Source: Hypoxylon rubiginosum
Taxonomy: Eukaryota; Ascomycota; Sordariomycetes; Xylariales; Hypoxylaceae
DNA: 64,000 nucleotides
Direction: 5' to 3'
Assembly: GCA_902806565.1 (NCBI GenBank)
Contig: CADCXA010000006.1
Location: 1-64,000, forward strand
Both the position numbers and the translations under genes were made by a program. The notes beneath the pieces are model-generated. The model had not been told where the DNA came from and searched no databases. It saw only the letters and a list, made by a program, of their open reading frames with translations. This document shows, piece by piece, positions 1 through 14,700 of the stretch (within the stretch, counting starts at the first letter, position 1; the number at the start of each line of letters is the position of its first letter).

Positions 1-891
1 ATTTTTTTTAATAATTAATTAAGTTTTATTAGTTTATTTTTATATTTTATTTTATTTATATTATATATTATTTATTTACTAGTAAATAGATTTTTATTTT
101 AATATATATAAAAATAAATTTATATTTTAATATTATAATAATATATTTTTATTTAATTAATATTTTTTTTTAAATAATAATTAAGTTATAAATAAAAAAA
201 AGTTTAAAATAAATTAAATATTTTAATAAATATAAAATAAATATATATAAAAAATATAAAACGTTTTTTTATTTTTAATAATTATAAAAATTATTATTTA
301 ATAAAATTTAAAAACTTTTATTATAATAATTATATAAAATTATATATATAAAACTTTAAGTTTTATTTTTTTTATAATTATAAGAAATTAAATTTATATT
401 ACGGTATATACGTAAAATTATATATAATGTTAATATAACTTGCTTTAAACTATATTTATAAATTATATCCCACGCTTTAAAACTTAATTATAATTAATTT
501 ATAATTAAATATAATTATTATTTTTATATATATTTTAATATTACTAATTTTTTTATTATTATTATTAATTTAATAATAATATTAGTTTTTATATTTATAT
601 TTATTATTATTTTAATTATATAATTTTAGTTTTTTTATTTAAATTTTTTTTTTAATAATATTTAAATATAATTAATAATTAATAATTATAATATAATAAT
701 AAAAAAAACTTTTAATTTTATTTTATTTTATAATAATATTTATTTTTTTATTAATTTAAAAAAAAACTTTTATAAATAATTAATTTTTTTTTAAAAAATT
801 AGTTATTTTTAATTTTTTAATATTTATTTAATATATAATTTATTTTTTAAAAAATAAAGTTTTTTTTATATAAAAAAATAAATTTATATAA
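1..891. other. AT-saturated gene-free flank (RIP-type DNA)
   Basis: Almost pure A/T with very few G or C and no usable reading frame. It lies immediately outside the left LTR of the retrotransposon at 897-8769, so it is the older sequence into which that element inserted. Its own origin cannot be read. The composition matches the strongly RIP-mutated repeats of Pezizomycotina, which is a family-level inference. I see no gene or RNA here. Confidence 0.75.
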
Positions 892-896
892 TAACT

Positions 897-1273
897 TATT
901 ATAAGTTGTGGCGTCGGTGGGGTTCTTGGTTTAAAAATAATAATAGTGATTATAAAATAATTTAAATATATATGTAAAGTTTAAAGGATTTTTTTTATAT
1001 ATTTAAAAAGTGAATATATACTTAAAATAATAATTAAAAAAAGTAATTATAAAAGGAATCTATTTTTTTTTATATCCTTTATTTGTTTATATAAGTATTT
1101 AAGCACTTAATAGGTTTTTAAATACCTAGTATTTAAATATTTAATAGGTTTTTAAATACTAAAAATATTATATAACTTTATTATATAATTTTTAATTTCT
1201 AATGGTTTTAATAATTTTTATCCGGGTTTTATATTTAGGTTATTTTTTAGGTTATAAGTTATAAATTATAATA
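897..1273 (-). repeat. LTR of the Gypsy element (left copy; 3' LTR in element orientation)
   Basis: This 377-bp copy aligns without gaps to 8393-8769. In the first 55 aligned bases every difference is a C/T or G/A transition, as RIP produces. The ends read TATTATAA...TTATAATA, an inverted pair that would be TGTTATAA...TTATAACA before CpA-to-TpA mutation, the usual TG...CA ends of an LTR. Confidence 0.85.
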
Positions 1274-4200
1274 TTATCTTTTTTTTTTAAGATTTTTATC
1301 TTAAAAATAAATAAATATTTTTTTGTTAATTTATTAATTTTTTTTTTATTTTTTCTTATATTTATTTTTACTAATAATATATTTAGTATAGTTAATAAAA
1401 GAAAATAATTTATAAATAATTTTAACTTTTAAAATGTTAATTTATAAAAATAAGTGTAAAATAGAAATAAAAATAATAATTAAAAACATATTATTTTTAT
1501 TAACTGTGTTAAATAATTAAATATTAATATTAATATTATATTTTATTTTTTTTATTTTAATTTAGGTTTAAAATATATAATGGTTTTTTTTATATTAATA
1601 AAATGTAGTAAATATTTTACGTATTAATATTAATATAATAATATAGTAGTTTTTATAAACTTTTTTAATTAATTAAATAAGGAGGATAATTAGTTATTTT
1701 TTTAAAAACATCAAGTAAAAAATTTTTTATTTAAATTATAAGTAATAATAAATAAGTTAATTTTTAAAATTTTTCGGTTATAATAGTAACGTGAATTTCT
1801 TTGTTTAAAAGGATTAAAAATATTATAACAAAGTTTATAAAATTTTAATAAATTAAAGGTAAAAAAAAAAATTAAAAAAAAAAAACAAAAACAATTAAAA
1901 ATAAAATGTGTTTAAGTTAAAATAAAACGTGCTTAGGTTATTTTAAAAGTTTTATTTATTTTCTTTAATTAGAATATTATTCCTATTTTTAACAATCCTA
2001 TAAACTTAACCTTTATAGATTTTAGCGATAGAATTTTTTAATTTTTTCTTTATAATTTGTTAAATTTTTTTTAAATTTTTATATATTATTTTTAGGTTTA
2101 TAATTTTTTTATTTTATTAAATACTTTATTAAGTTTTTAATTTTTTTAATATTTAAAATTGTTTTAATTTTATACTTTGTAATTTTTTTAATTTTTATAT
2201 TTATATTAATCTTTATATTTAATAATGTTGGTTTTAATAAAAAAATATATTATATTAAATATATTTATATTTTTATAAGTAGTGTTAGTTAGTAACTTAT
2301 TTTTAAAAGGATTTTATTAATTTTATATAATCTTAATTTTTTAAAATTTAATTTTTTGTTTAATTTTTTTATTTTAATTTTTAGTGTGATTAATATTAAT
2401 TAAGATTCTTATTATAATAAATAGATTTTATTTTTTTTTTTAAGAATTGGTTTTTTAATTTTATTTTTATTATAATAAGTAGTTATTTGTTTTTAAAAAA
2501 ATTAAAGGTTATTTTTAAGTATTTTTTATAATAACTATATTTTTAAAGTAATTATTTTTACTTTAAAAACTATTTTTATTATAATTAATATTTTAAATAA
2601 CAGGATTTTTTTTTTAGTAATATTTATATTTTATTTATATATTATTTTATATAATATAATACTTATATTTTTATTAATTAAGGTATTATATATAATTTAA
2701 ATTATAAATAGTAGTTTTATTTAGTTATTTTATTAATAATTAATATAAAATTATAAGTATATTTTTAGTGTTTAATTTAAACATTTTATTTATTTATTTA
2801 TTTAAAAGTATATTATAGTTAATATTTTTTATTTAACTCCTAGTTTTTTTATAAAACTAACTTAGAATTTAAAGATAAAAAACTTGTTTTTATTTAAAAT
2901 AATTTATTTTAATAAACTATATTTAATTATATAGTGTTTTAAAAATAAAAAAACTAGGTTTTTAATTGTATAGGTTTTTTTAAATAATATAAAATATTTA
3001 TACTTAGTGAGTTTATTAATTATAATTTATATATTATTATACTGGATTTTAATTATTAAATTTATAAATAATAAAAGTTTTATAATAAAATCTTATAATA
3101 TTATATTTTATATTTTATTTGGTATTTTAATAGGTTATAGTAATTTATATAGTTTATATTTAACGGTTTTAACTTTTTAATATATATTGTAATTTTTAAT
3201 AAGTTAATAAATTAAGTTTTTAATTTCTAGGAAATTATAGTTTTATTATAATTTTATATATATTTTATATTTTCCTTAATATCTATATAATAAATGTTTA
3301 TAAAAAACTTTAATAAATTTATATTAAAGTATTTTAAATATATATTATTTTTTATAGTAAGTATAAATTCTTTTTTTATTAAAAAATTATTATTTTTTTT
3401 TATTTATTAGGGTTTTTTTAAACTTTTTATTTTAAAAATTATTTATTATAATTTGGGTATACCTTAATATTCCTTATTTTATTTTTTTAAACATTTAAAA
3501 AAACTTTTAAAGTACCTTAATATTATATTTATTTTAACAGTTTAATATATTAGTTTATATGTTTTTTATTTCTTTAATATAATGTAATTTAAAGTTAAAT
3601 TTATTAAGAAATTCCTTTTATTTTTATTATTTAAAAAATAGTTTTTAAGTGGTTATTAAAATTCTAAGGTTGTTATAATTAAAAAAAATAACTAATAGTT
3701 TTTTTATTTTATTAATATAAGGTTTTTAATGTTACAAGGTTTTTATAATTGTTAGTAGTTTTTTATTATATATTTAATAACGTAATTCTATTTTTTAAAA
3801 GGCTTAAAAATAATAGGTAATTAAGTGTTATTTTTTATTATTTTTTAATTATTTAAAAGTTTTTTTATATATTATATTTAAGGTATTTATATAAAGTTTT
3901 TTCTTTTTTTTTAGGTTTAGTAATTAGTATATTAAATTGTTAATAATTAATTTCTTAATTTTATTAAATATTAAGTTAGTTTTTAATGTTTATTTAAAAG
4001 GTTATATATTTTATTAAGTAGTATTTATTATAAGTTTTATAGTGTGGGTAAATTTTTTTATTAGTAATTTTATAAAGTTTATGAATTTATAAAAAAATTA
4101 TATATTTTTAATATTTTTAGGCGTTTTTTAATTTTATATTTACTTTATTTTTTTCTTTTAAATTTAGATGGTTTTAAGTTTAATAATAAATCTTAGGAAA

Positions 4201-7200
4201 TTAATTTTTTATGTTTTTTATTAATATTTTTTTAGATTAATAATAATTTTATATTTTTTAAACTTAGTTAATATTAAATGTTTATATTTTAAATATTCCT
4301 TATAAATTTTAAAATAAATTAATATATTATTAATATAAATAAATATAAAATTATTAAGATATTTTTATAAGATTATTATTATTATATATTAAAAAATTAC
4401 AAATATATTAATAAGTTTTTAAAATATTACTAAATATTTATAATATTTATATTAAGTTTTAAATACTATTTTCCATTTTTTTTTTTTAATTATTTGTATT
4501 TTATAATATTTGTTAATTATATTAAAAATAATAAACTATTAAGTATTATTAGTTTACTTTTTTATATATTTAAATAAAATAAATAAGTGTTTGTTTTTTA
4601 TTGTAATTATATTAAATAATCGGTAGTTATTAATTATTTTATATATAAGGTTTTTTTTTTTATTTAATTTTTAAGTTTTATTAAAGTTTTTTTTTTTTAT
4701 TATTATAATTAGATATCTTATGTTAAATTTAGATTTTTTAATAAAGTTTTATTTTATATTTTTTTTTATTTATTATTTAAAAGCTTTTATTTGTTATTAT
4801 TTTAAATAATAAAAAGGTTTTAAATAAATGTTTTATTTGTTTTTAATTGGGATTTTATAATTATAAATTATATAATTAAATAAGTTAGTTAATGTTGGTT
4901 TTTTTTTTTAAAATATTAATATAAATTCTGTTTTTAATTTTTTAAAAATTTCTTGTAATTAATTAGGTTTAAATTCTTATTTTATAAAAAAAATACGTAT
5001 AATATTTTTTGGTAGTTTAATATTAATTAAATTTACATTATAATTATTATAGTTTATAATAATTTAGTTATTTGTTTTTAACTTTTTTATATTTTTTAGT
5101 AACTAATTTATTTTTCTGGTTATTTAATTAATATATAGGTTGTTAGTTTTAAATTAAAATAATTTAAGGATAATATTTTTATTTATTTTTATTATATTAA
5201 GAAAAAGTATTTTTAGGTGGTTATTAATTTATATATTAAGATTTATAGTTTCTTTTTATATAAATTTATTATTATAATTAAAAAGTTATTTATTTATAAC
5301 TTTTATAAAGAAAATTATTTTTTTATTTTTATATAATATAATGTATTTATTTATTAATTAAAGATAAATATAATTAAGTTTAAATTTTAAGTTTATTATT
5401 ATTTTTATTATTTATTTTTTTCTTTTTAAGGTTATTATTATATTCTTATTTTTGGTGGTGATTTATAAGATTTTTTATAGATTTAAATAGATTTATTATT
5501 TAAAAGGTGGTTATTTAAGTTATTTTTTATTGTTTGGGTTGGATTTGAGTTTAATGTTTAAATTTAATTAATTATTTATATATTTTAAAAATTTTTAAGG
5601 AGTTTTATTTTAATTTTTTAATTAAGTTTTTATTTAATTTTAATTTTATTAATTTTTTTTTAAAAGTAGGTTATTATATTTTCTATTTTCTTAAAATGTT
5701 TTTATAATTTTTATAGTGTTATAGTTTTATATATAACGTGTATTTTATAGATTATATTAAAATATTTATTTTATTAGATTTTTTTAGTTACGTATTTACA
5801 TGGTTAAAATAAATAAGATATAATAATATTATAGTTTATATATATTTTTATATAGATTTTTCTTATATTTTTTTGTTAATATTATATAAGTTTACCATTT
5901 TTTAAATAAAGTTAAAATTTATTTTTAATTTTTTTTAATATATGGTGAATATAAAAGTATTTAGAACAGGAAATTTAAAATAATTTTTTATAATTTAGAT
6001 ATTAAAAATTCTAAAATTTTTATACACTTTTTTAATATAAACGTTTCGATAGGTTTTTTAAAAACATTATTATTTTTTTTTAAAATATAAAAGTGTTATT
6101 AAATAATCTTTTAAAAATAAATCCTTTTATAAGGATTTATTTATTTTTATTAAATGATTATTAATGTTTTAATTTTTTTATAATATGGTAATATTTTGGT
6201 TTTAATTTTAGGTTTTTTAAATATTTAACTAGGGATTAAATTTTTTACGTGTTTAATTAATTATTAATTTATTAGTTTATAACTTAATATAACTTTTTTA
6301 TTTATTTATATTTATTATATAAAAGTTTATAATATAAAAAATATAGTTATTTATATATAGTTTCTTAGTATTTTATTTTTTAGTTGTTTTTTAAAGGTTT
6401 AAAATAAGGTAATTCTAATAAAATTACCAGGATAAAAAGAAGTATTTTAATTATATAATATCGGAATATCTTTTAATATTTTTTTTTAATAAATTAATAT
6501 TATTATAAATAGGTTGTTTTTAAAATATTATATGTTTATTATTATTTATTTTTATATAAATTATTGTTTTATTTTATATATTTATTTATTTATTAAATTG
6601 CATTTTTATTTTTAATTATTTTTAGTATAAATATTTAAAGGAAAGTATTTTTTAATTATATAATATAATAAACTAAGTTATAATTTATAAATATTCCTTA
6701 TTTATTTAAGGTTTAAATTAATTTTTATTATTTATAAAATCGTTATATTATACTATTAATTTCTTTTTTCTTATTAATAATTAATTTATTTATTATATTA
6801 TTAAATTTTTTAATAGATTTTTTTTTTTTTATTTTATTTTTTATTGTTTCCTAGTTATTAAGGTACTTATTTATTATTAAAAAATTATATAAATTATAAG
6901 TTATTAACAAATAATATATATATTTTTTTATAATAGTATCTTAATTTTTATTAAATTTAAAGTGTTTATAATAAGCTTGGGGATATTAAAATTATTAAGG
7001 TTTATTATAATAATAATATTTATTTTCTTTTAAATTATTATTTTTATTATTTTATTTTAAGGTATATTTAGCGGTGTTTTTCTTTTTTTTATAAATATAA
7101 TAAAAGTTATTAGTATAAATAAACCAATGTTTTATAATATATTTTTTTTTAAGTATTTTTTTTAAAGTAATTTTTATTATAGTTATATAAAAGGTTTTAA

Positions 7201-8392
7201 TTTTAATAATTATAATTTTTTTAGGTTTAAATTTAAAAACGTGGGGTTGTTTTTTTATAGCTTAGTACTGGTTTTTATAATGCTTTTTTTTTTTGTAGTT
7301 AAAATATTTAATATCTTTAATATTTTTTTTATTTTTTAAGTTTTTTTTTTTCTAGATTTTATTAATATTTATAAATTTAAAGTAAAATCTAATAGTTATA
7401 TTAAAAATTTATTATTAATCCTTAATTTTCTTAGTTTTTTAAAACGAAACTTTAAACTTTTTCTTTTTTATTTTATATTAAAATTATTAGTTATTAACTT
7501 TAATAATTTTTTTATAATAGTTTTTAAATTCCTTAAATTAATTAAAGTGGTAGATTTTATTTTTAACTTATTATTTAAATTTTTTATATAAAAGAATAAA
7601 TTATTTATTTTTAGGAATATTAGTTTAAGTTACTTATTTTTTAAATTTTACTATATAAATAATTATTAATTTAGTTTATTTAAATTATATAAAATATTGT
7701 TTTATTATTTGCTTTTTATTAAAATTATTATATATTTTATAAAATTTATTAATAAAAATATTAAAGTTTTTAAAGATTATTTAAGTAATTAAATCTTGGT
7801 TTTTAGGTGGGAATTTAAAAAAGTTGTAAAAAATAAACTTAAATTATTTAAAAGTGTTTTTAATTAAAAAGTTTTAAATTATTAAAATTTTTTATTTTTT
7901 ATTATAAATAAATGTTTTATAAAATTTTAAGAAGGTTTAAATTTAAGTAATAAATTTATTAAAGTTAATATTTTTATTATATTATTTAAAGTTTTTAAGC
8001 TTGTATTTTTTAAATTAAATAGTTATAATTTATTTTATATAGTTTTTAAATGTTTAAAATTTTTTTTTAAGGTTGGTTATTTTTTTAAGGTTTTAAACCT
8101 TAGTAATTATTTGTTAATTAGTGGTAACTATATTATTAAAATATTTATTAATTTTATTTAAAAATGGAAAATTATTTATAAAAAGTTAAATTAAATTAAA
8201 TATAAGTTAAGTTATTTGTTTTTTTAGTGACTTTTTTTTTTATTTTTTAATTTTAAGTTTAACGTTATTTTGTTTTTTATTTATTAATTTATAGTTATTT
8301 AAGAATTTGTTTTTTTTTTAATTTATTAAAGGGTTTTTATTTATAATAATATTTAAATTAATATGTTATTATTAATTAAAAAACTGTTATAA

Positions 8393-8769
8393 TATTATAA
8401 GTTATAGTGTTAATAAGGTTTTTAGTTTAAAAATAATAACAATAATCGTGGAATAATTTAAATATATATATAAAACTTAAAAGATTTCTTTTATATATTT
8501 AAAAAGTGAATATATACTTAGAATAACAGTTAAAGAAAATAATTATAAAAGGAATTTGTTTTTTTTTATATTTTTTATTTGTTTATATAAATATTTAGGT
8601 ACTTAATAGGTTTTTAAATATTTAGCACCTAGGTATTTAATAGGTTTTTAAATATTAAAAGTATTATATAACTTTGTTATATAACTTTTAATTTCCGGTG
8701 GTCCTGATAATTTTTATTTAAATTTTATATTTAAATTACTTTTTAAGCTATAAGTTATAAATTATAATA
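8393..8769 (-). repeat. LTR of the Gypsy element (right copy; 5' LTR in element orientation)
   Basis: Partner of the repeat at 897-1273, of identical length and carrying more of the transitions at its left end. It is followed directly by the TAACT target-site duplicate at 8770-8774. The bases just to its left, where a minus-strand element should carry the tRNA primer binding site, are too mutated to match to a tRNA. Confidence 0.85.
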
Positions 8770-8774
8770 TAACT

Positions 8775-11700
8775 TATATATAAATTTTATAATATTATTT
8801 ATAGTTTTTATAATTAATATAAAAAATTCATTTTATTATTTTATAAATTTAATTTTTATAAAAATAAATTATAAAGTTATATTATTAATAATTTTAAATG
8901 TTTTAAAATCTTAAAAAATAAAAAAAAAATAAGTTTAATATTTTAAAATTTAATTTAAATATTATTTTTTATAAATAAATTAATAAATATATTATAAAAT
9001 ATAAAAAGAAATCCTTTTTTAAAATATATAAAATATATTTTATATAAAATTCTTAATTATATAATTATAAATATATTTAAAAATAAAAAAATTAATTATA
9101 TTAAAAATTTAAAACTTATAAAATAAATAAATATATATATAAAAAATATTATTATTATTATTATAATAAAAGATTTTAAATTTTATTAAATAATAATTTT
9201 TTTAATTATTAAAAATTAAAAAATATTTTACGTTTTTTTTATATTTTATTCTATATTTATTAAAATGTTTTATTTAATTTAAACTTCTTTATTTATAATT
9301 TAATTTAATAAATCTTTATTATTTTAATATTTTAATATAATAAAAAAATTTAATATAAATATTAATATTAATAATTTAAATAATTATAATTATATTATTT
9401 TTAAATATAAACTATTTTTAAAATATATAAAAGTTTTTTTATTTTATTTAAACCTTTTTATTATATTTAATTTAAATATATAATATTTTTTTTTATAAAT
9501 ATATAAAATATATTATTATAATAAAAATTTATATAAAAAAAATAATAATTTTATTTAAATAATAATTTTATTTTTAGATATTATAATTAAAAATTATATA
9601 TAAAAAAATATTTTATATTTATTTTTAAAAAAAATCTTTTTATATTTTATAATATGTTTATTAGTTTTTTTATTAAAAATAATATTTAAATATAATTTAA
9701 ATATAATATATTTATGTTTTTAATTTAAATTTTATATTAAGTGTTTAATTTTTTATTATTCTTTAAATTTTTAAAATATTTAAAACTATTAATAATATAA
9801 TTTTATAATTTATTTTTATAAAAAATAAATTTTTAAAATATTAAGATAACTTTTTTATATTAATTATAAAAGTTATAAATAAAATTATTAAATTTATATA
9901 TAAAATATTATTTTATTTCAAAAACATTATTATTTTAAGTTTTAAAAAAATTATTATAAGAAATTACTAATAAATTTATTATTATATATTTTTATATTAT
10001 ATTAACCTTATATTATATTTAAATTAAATAATAAAAATTTAAAGTTTTTATTTTATTTATATAATTAATTAAATTTAACTAAGTTATTAATTAAATATTT
10101 TTATTTTATTTTAAACTATGTAATATTTTTAATTGTAATATTAAAATATGTTTTTTTTTTAATTTTAATAATATATTTTTTATTTAAAATAACGTTAAAA
10201 AGAATTTAATATATTTATTAAATTTATTTAAAAACATATTTAAAATATTTTATTTAAAATATTAAATAATTAATTATATGTTTTTTATTTTTTTTATTTT
10301 TTGATTAATTCTTTTATTTTAAAGTTAATTATATTTTGTTTTTCTTTTTAAGCTAGCTTTTTTTAGTTAAATCTATAAAATAAATTTTATAAAATAAAAA
10401 ATATATTTTAATTATAATTAGTAAAAAAACCTATATAAATTTTAAAATATAAATAGTAATTAATTAATTTAAAATTATATAGTTTATTAGTTAAATTATT
10501 AATTATAAATATATTTTTTTTATTTTTTATAAATATAATTTTTATATTATAAAAAATATATTTATATTTAATATTATAAAAAATATAACTTTTAAAATTA
10601 ATATATAGTTTTTTTATATTATAACTACTAGTAATAAACATATAATTAAAAAAACCAATTTTTTATTATTTACCTTTTTTTTAATTTAACGTTTAAATTT
10701 TATATATAGTTTTTTAAATAAAATATATTATTTAAATAAATATATAAAATTAAATATATTGGTTTTTATAAAAGTTTATAAGTTTTAAACTATTATTTAA
10801 TATAATTATTATTTTATATAACGGTATAAAAAAATCCTTTTTTAAATATTAAATTTATAATAATTAATATTATATTAATAAATTAAATAGTTTTTTACTA
10901 CTAATAAATTTATTAATATAAAATTAAGTTAATAACCCCTGTTAATTATTATAATAAGCTTAAAACAGCCTTTTTTTTTTATAATATTTAAAGATTAATA
11001 GTTTACTTAAAAATAAAAACTTAAAAAATAACCGCGAATTTAAATACTTTTTTTTTATAATTTATTTAAACCTCGCCGTTTATTTAACCGGCCTTATTTA
11101 CCTTATAATTTTATTAAACGGTTTTATTATATTTAAAACCTTGTTAATTATTTATATATATATTTTTAATATATTAAATTATTTTATAATTTAAATAAAA
11201 ACCTTTTTATATATAATAATAATAACTTAAAGTTTCTTTTAAAAAAACAAAATATAATAATTAAAAAAAATTTTAATAAAACTTTAACTATAAACGAAAT
11301 ATATTAAAATAATTAATATAAAATAAAATAGTTTAATATTAAATTAAAATAAAATAATATATATAAAAGATATTATAAAAAAAATAAAAAATAAAATATA
11401 TATATAAATTATTCTTTTACTTTATAATTAATTATATAGATTTTAACTTTATTTTTAACTATTTACCTTCTTTATTTTTTTTTAAAAAGTTATTTATTAT
11501 TTAAATTTATATTAATATTAATATTTTTATAATTTATTTTTTTTATTTTATTCTTTAAAATATATAATGTTTTTTTAATAAAAAAGTTTTATTAAATTTA
11601 AATATTTTTTAAAACTACTTTTTATAAAAAATAATTATATATATTTTAAAAATTAATAATAATTTAATAATATAATATAAAAAATTCTTTTTATTTTTTT

Positions 11701-14700
11701 ATATATATTTTAATATTTCATTATTACTAATTTATTTATTATATATAAATTTAAAGTTAATAATATAAATATTATAATTATATTATTTATTTTTTATATA
11801 ATATAAATAAAATATATAATAAGTTTTTTTTAATTGTTTAAAAATTAAATATTATTATTATTTATTTTATAAAAAGTTAAAAAACCTTAGTAATAATTAA
11901 CTAGTTTTAAAATTATTTTTAAATATATAAACATATTATTAAAACCTAGCTTTAATTTTTATTTAATAATTATTTTAATTATCGCGGTTTTATTTTTAAT
12001 TAAATAAATTTAAATATTTTTTTTAAAAATAATAATATTTTAAATTAACTTTTTATTTATAAAATAAATAGTTTTAATAATATTATTATTAATATTAACT
12101 TAATAACTAAAAATAAAAAGGAAAATAAAAATATATTTAATAAAATTATAATATTAAATATATTAATTAAAAAATTAAAATTATAATAACTATAAAATCA
12201 TATTAATTTTTTTATTAACCGCGGTAATTAAATGTTTTTTTATTTTTAAAATCTTATAAATACTTACTAGTTATATATACTTTTTATTTATTATATTCTT
12301 TTAAATAAATTTAATAAGTTTTAAGTTTTATTTTTATTTACCTGCTTTTTTTTTTATTTAAAAAAAGTGGTTAATTTTATAAAGTTTTATTAATATTAAG
12401 TTATTTATTAATAATATATTAAATATATTATATAATAAAAAAATAATTATTTTATAAAATATTATAACTTTTAATATATTATTTTAAATATTTTAATATA
12501 ATATTAAACTTATAATTAAAATTAGTTTTTTATTAATAAATATTATTAAAAACCTATAAATAAAAAGCAGTTATATAATATATTAATTAATTTAATAAAA
12601 CTAAAAATTTAAATAATTTTTAATTAAATATTTTAATATGTTAATTTTATTAAAAAACCCCGCTTTTATTAATATTATTAACGTTAAAAATATAAGGTTT
12701 TTATTTATTATTTAAATATATTTTTTATTTTTATTATATTAAATTTTATAGATTTATATTAATAAAATTTATATTAATATATATTAAAATTTAAAATATA
12801 AAAAACCGTAAATAAGTTATAATATATAACTATGTTTTATTATTTATTATAAAAAATTCTTTATATTATAATATAATATTTTTATTTTAAAAATAAGGTA
12901 TTTTAAAAAATTATTTTATAGTAAAAATTTAACCTAAAAAATTAATAATATAAATATAAATAATAAAAACATAAAAATAATTATAATTATAAGTTATATT
13001 AATTTAAAAATACTTTTATTTTAAACTTATTTATATTAACATTATAAAAGAAATTTATTAAAATATAAAAATATTATATAATAAATATAAATTTAAAGTT
13101 AAAAACTATTAACTAAAAAATAAATACCAGGAATTTTTTAAGTTTTAATTTTTTAAAGTTAAATTTAATTTAAACTTAATTTAATAATATTATAAATTAT
13201 TATTAATATTACGTTTATATAAGTTAATATTACTTTTATATAAATAAAAAAACAATAAAATAAATATAAAATAAAAGAAAATTAAAGCCGCTATTAATAT
13301 ATTAGTTTTATTTTTTAAAAAAAAAATATAATATATTTAAATTAAAAAAACAAAATAATAAAACGTGATAATATTTAAACTAATATAATTTATTAATAAG
13401 TTTTTATTAATTTATAAATACTGATATTTCTTTTTATATAAATATAAATATTATTATTAATTATATTATAAAATATTATAATAAAATTAAAAAATAAACT
13501 AATATTTATATTAATATAATAAAAACTATTTTATTTTATATTTTAAATTAATAACTTATATTTTCTTTTATTTTTAAAATAATAAATAAATTAATTAAAA
13601 AACGGGATTATTTAGTTTAAAAAACTTATTATTTTTTATTAAGCTTTTTTTTATAAAGAAATAACTATATAATATATAATATAAATTATTATTTTTTAAA
13701 AACATATATATAACCTATAAATATAATTATAAAAAATAATAATATAAATATAATTTAAATATTATATAAGAAATATTTAAAACGTTTAAAAACAATAAAA
13801 AATATATTATATTTTAATTTTTTAAAACTATAGAATTTTTTATATTATAAGTTTATAAATTAAAAAAAGTTTTAATATTTAATGTTACTTAAAATATTAT
13901 ATTATTTCCTATATTATAATTTTAATATATTATATAAATAATATTTTAATTTTTATTAAATAAAATTATTATTAAATTATTTTTATTATAAATATTATTA
14001 TTTTTTTATTATAAATAAAAAAAAGTTTTTTATTTATAAAGCGGCGTATTAATATTACCAGTTAATATATAACTATTTAAATAATTATTATAAAAAAAAA
14101 TCACTTTAATATAAAACTAAAAAATAAATTTAAACTTTTATATACAATAAATAATATTATTTTAAAAGATTAATAAAAAGTAATTTATATAATATTAAAA
14201 CTATAACTAAAAAAAAGGTTTATTAATTTATTAAATCGTTAAAATATTAATATTAATTATAATTAAAAATTTTATATTAAACGGTATTATTATAAGTTTT
14301 TTATTATAAAAAATTATTAAAGTAAATTATAAAATAAAACGCTTAAACATTTTAATATAAAAAATATATTTTTAATAACATATAATATATTAAATATAAA
14401 ATAATATATAATATATAATATTATATTTAAATATTTTTAATAAAATTATTTATATAATCACCGGTTTTTCTTTTTTTATATATATATAAATAATAATAAT
14501 AATATAAAAAAGTTTTATTTAATAAAAATAATATTTTTATATTTATAATTATTATAAAATAATAGCGATTTATTTATAATTTAAATAGTTTTTATTAATA
14601 TAATTAGTAATTAAATTAATAAATAAATATTATATTTGTTTTTTTATTTATTTATTAATTGTAATTATAAGTTTTTATTTAAAACGTTTATAATTTTTAA

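Larger units (their letters stand above)
897..8769 (-). mobile_element. RIP-degraded Ty3/Gypsy LTR retrotransposon, full length
   Basis: A 7873-bp element bounded by two 377-bp direct repeats and flanked on both sides by the same five bases, TAACT (892-896 and 8770-8774). The coding strand is minus. Read backwards, 4340 to about 4140 gives a stop-riddled but recognisable Ty3/Gypsy reverse transcriptase: F-I-x-I-Y-I-N-N-I-L-I-Y in place of F-V-x-V-Y-L-D-D-I-L-I-Y, followed by an N-L-K-K segment and an N-F-L-x-F-I-I segment. Asp codons have become Asn, and Gln, Trp and Glu positions have become stops. The pyrimidine run just inside the left LTR (1279-1290) would be the polypurine tract of a minus-strand element. 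No intact gag or pol remains, so the copy is dead. The Gypsy assignment rests on the RT segment; gag and integrase were not resolved. Confidence 0.85.

Noticed and set aside
10408..10641. 77-aa minus-strand frame in the AT-rich block
   Set aside because: Composition is only Lys/Asn/Ile/Tyr/Phe/Leu as expected of random A/T DNA; no domain, no conserved pattern.
12990..14320. Possible second Gypsy-type RNase H and integrase remnant on the plus strand
   Set aside because: A few stretches (for example near 13125 and 14045) hint at such domains when stops are ignored, but the low-complexity A/T sequence makes chance matches likely and I could not align a run long enough to trust.
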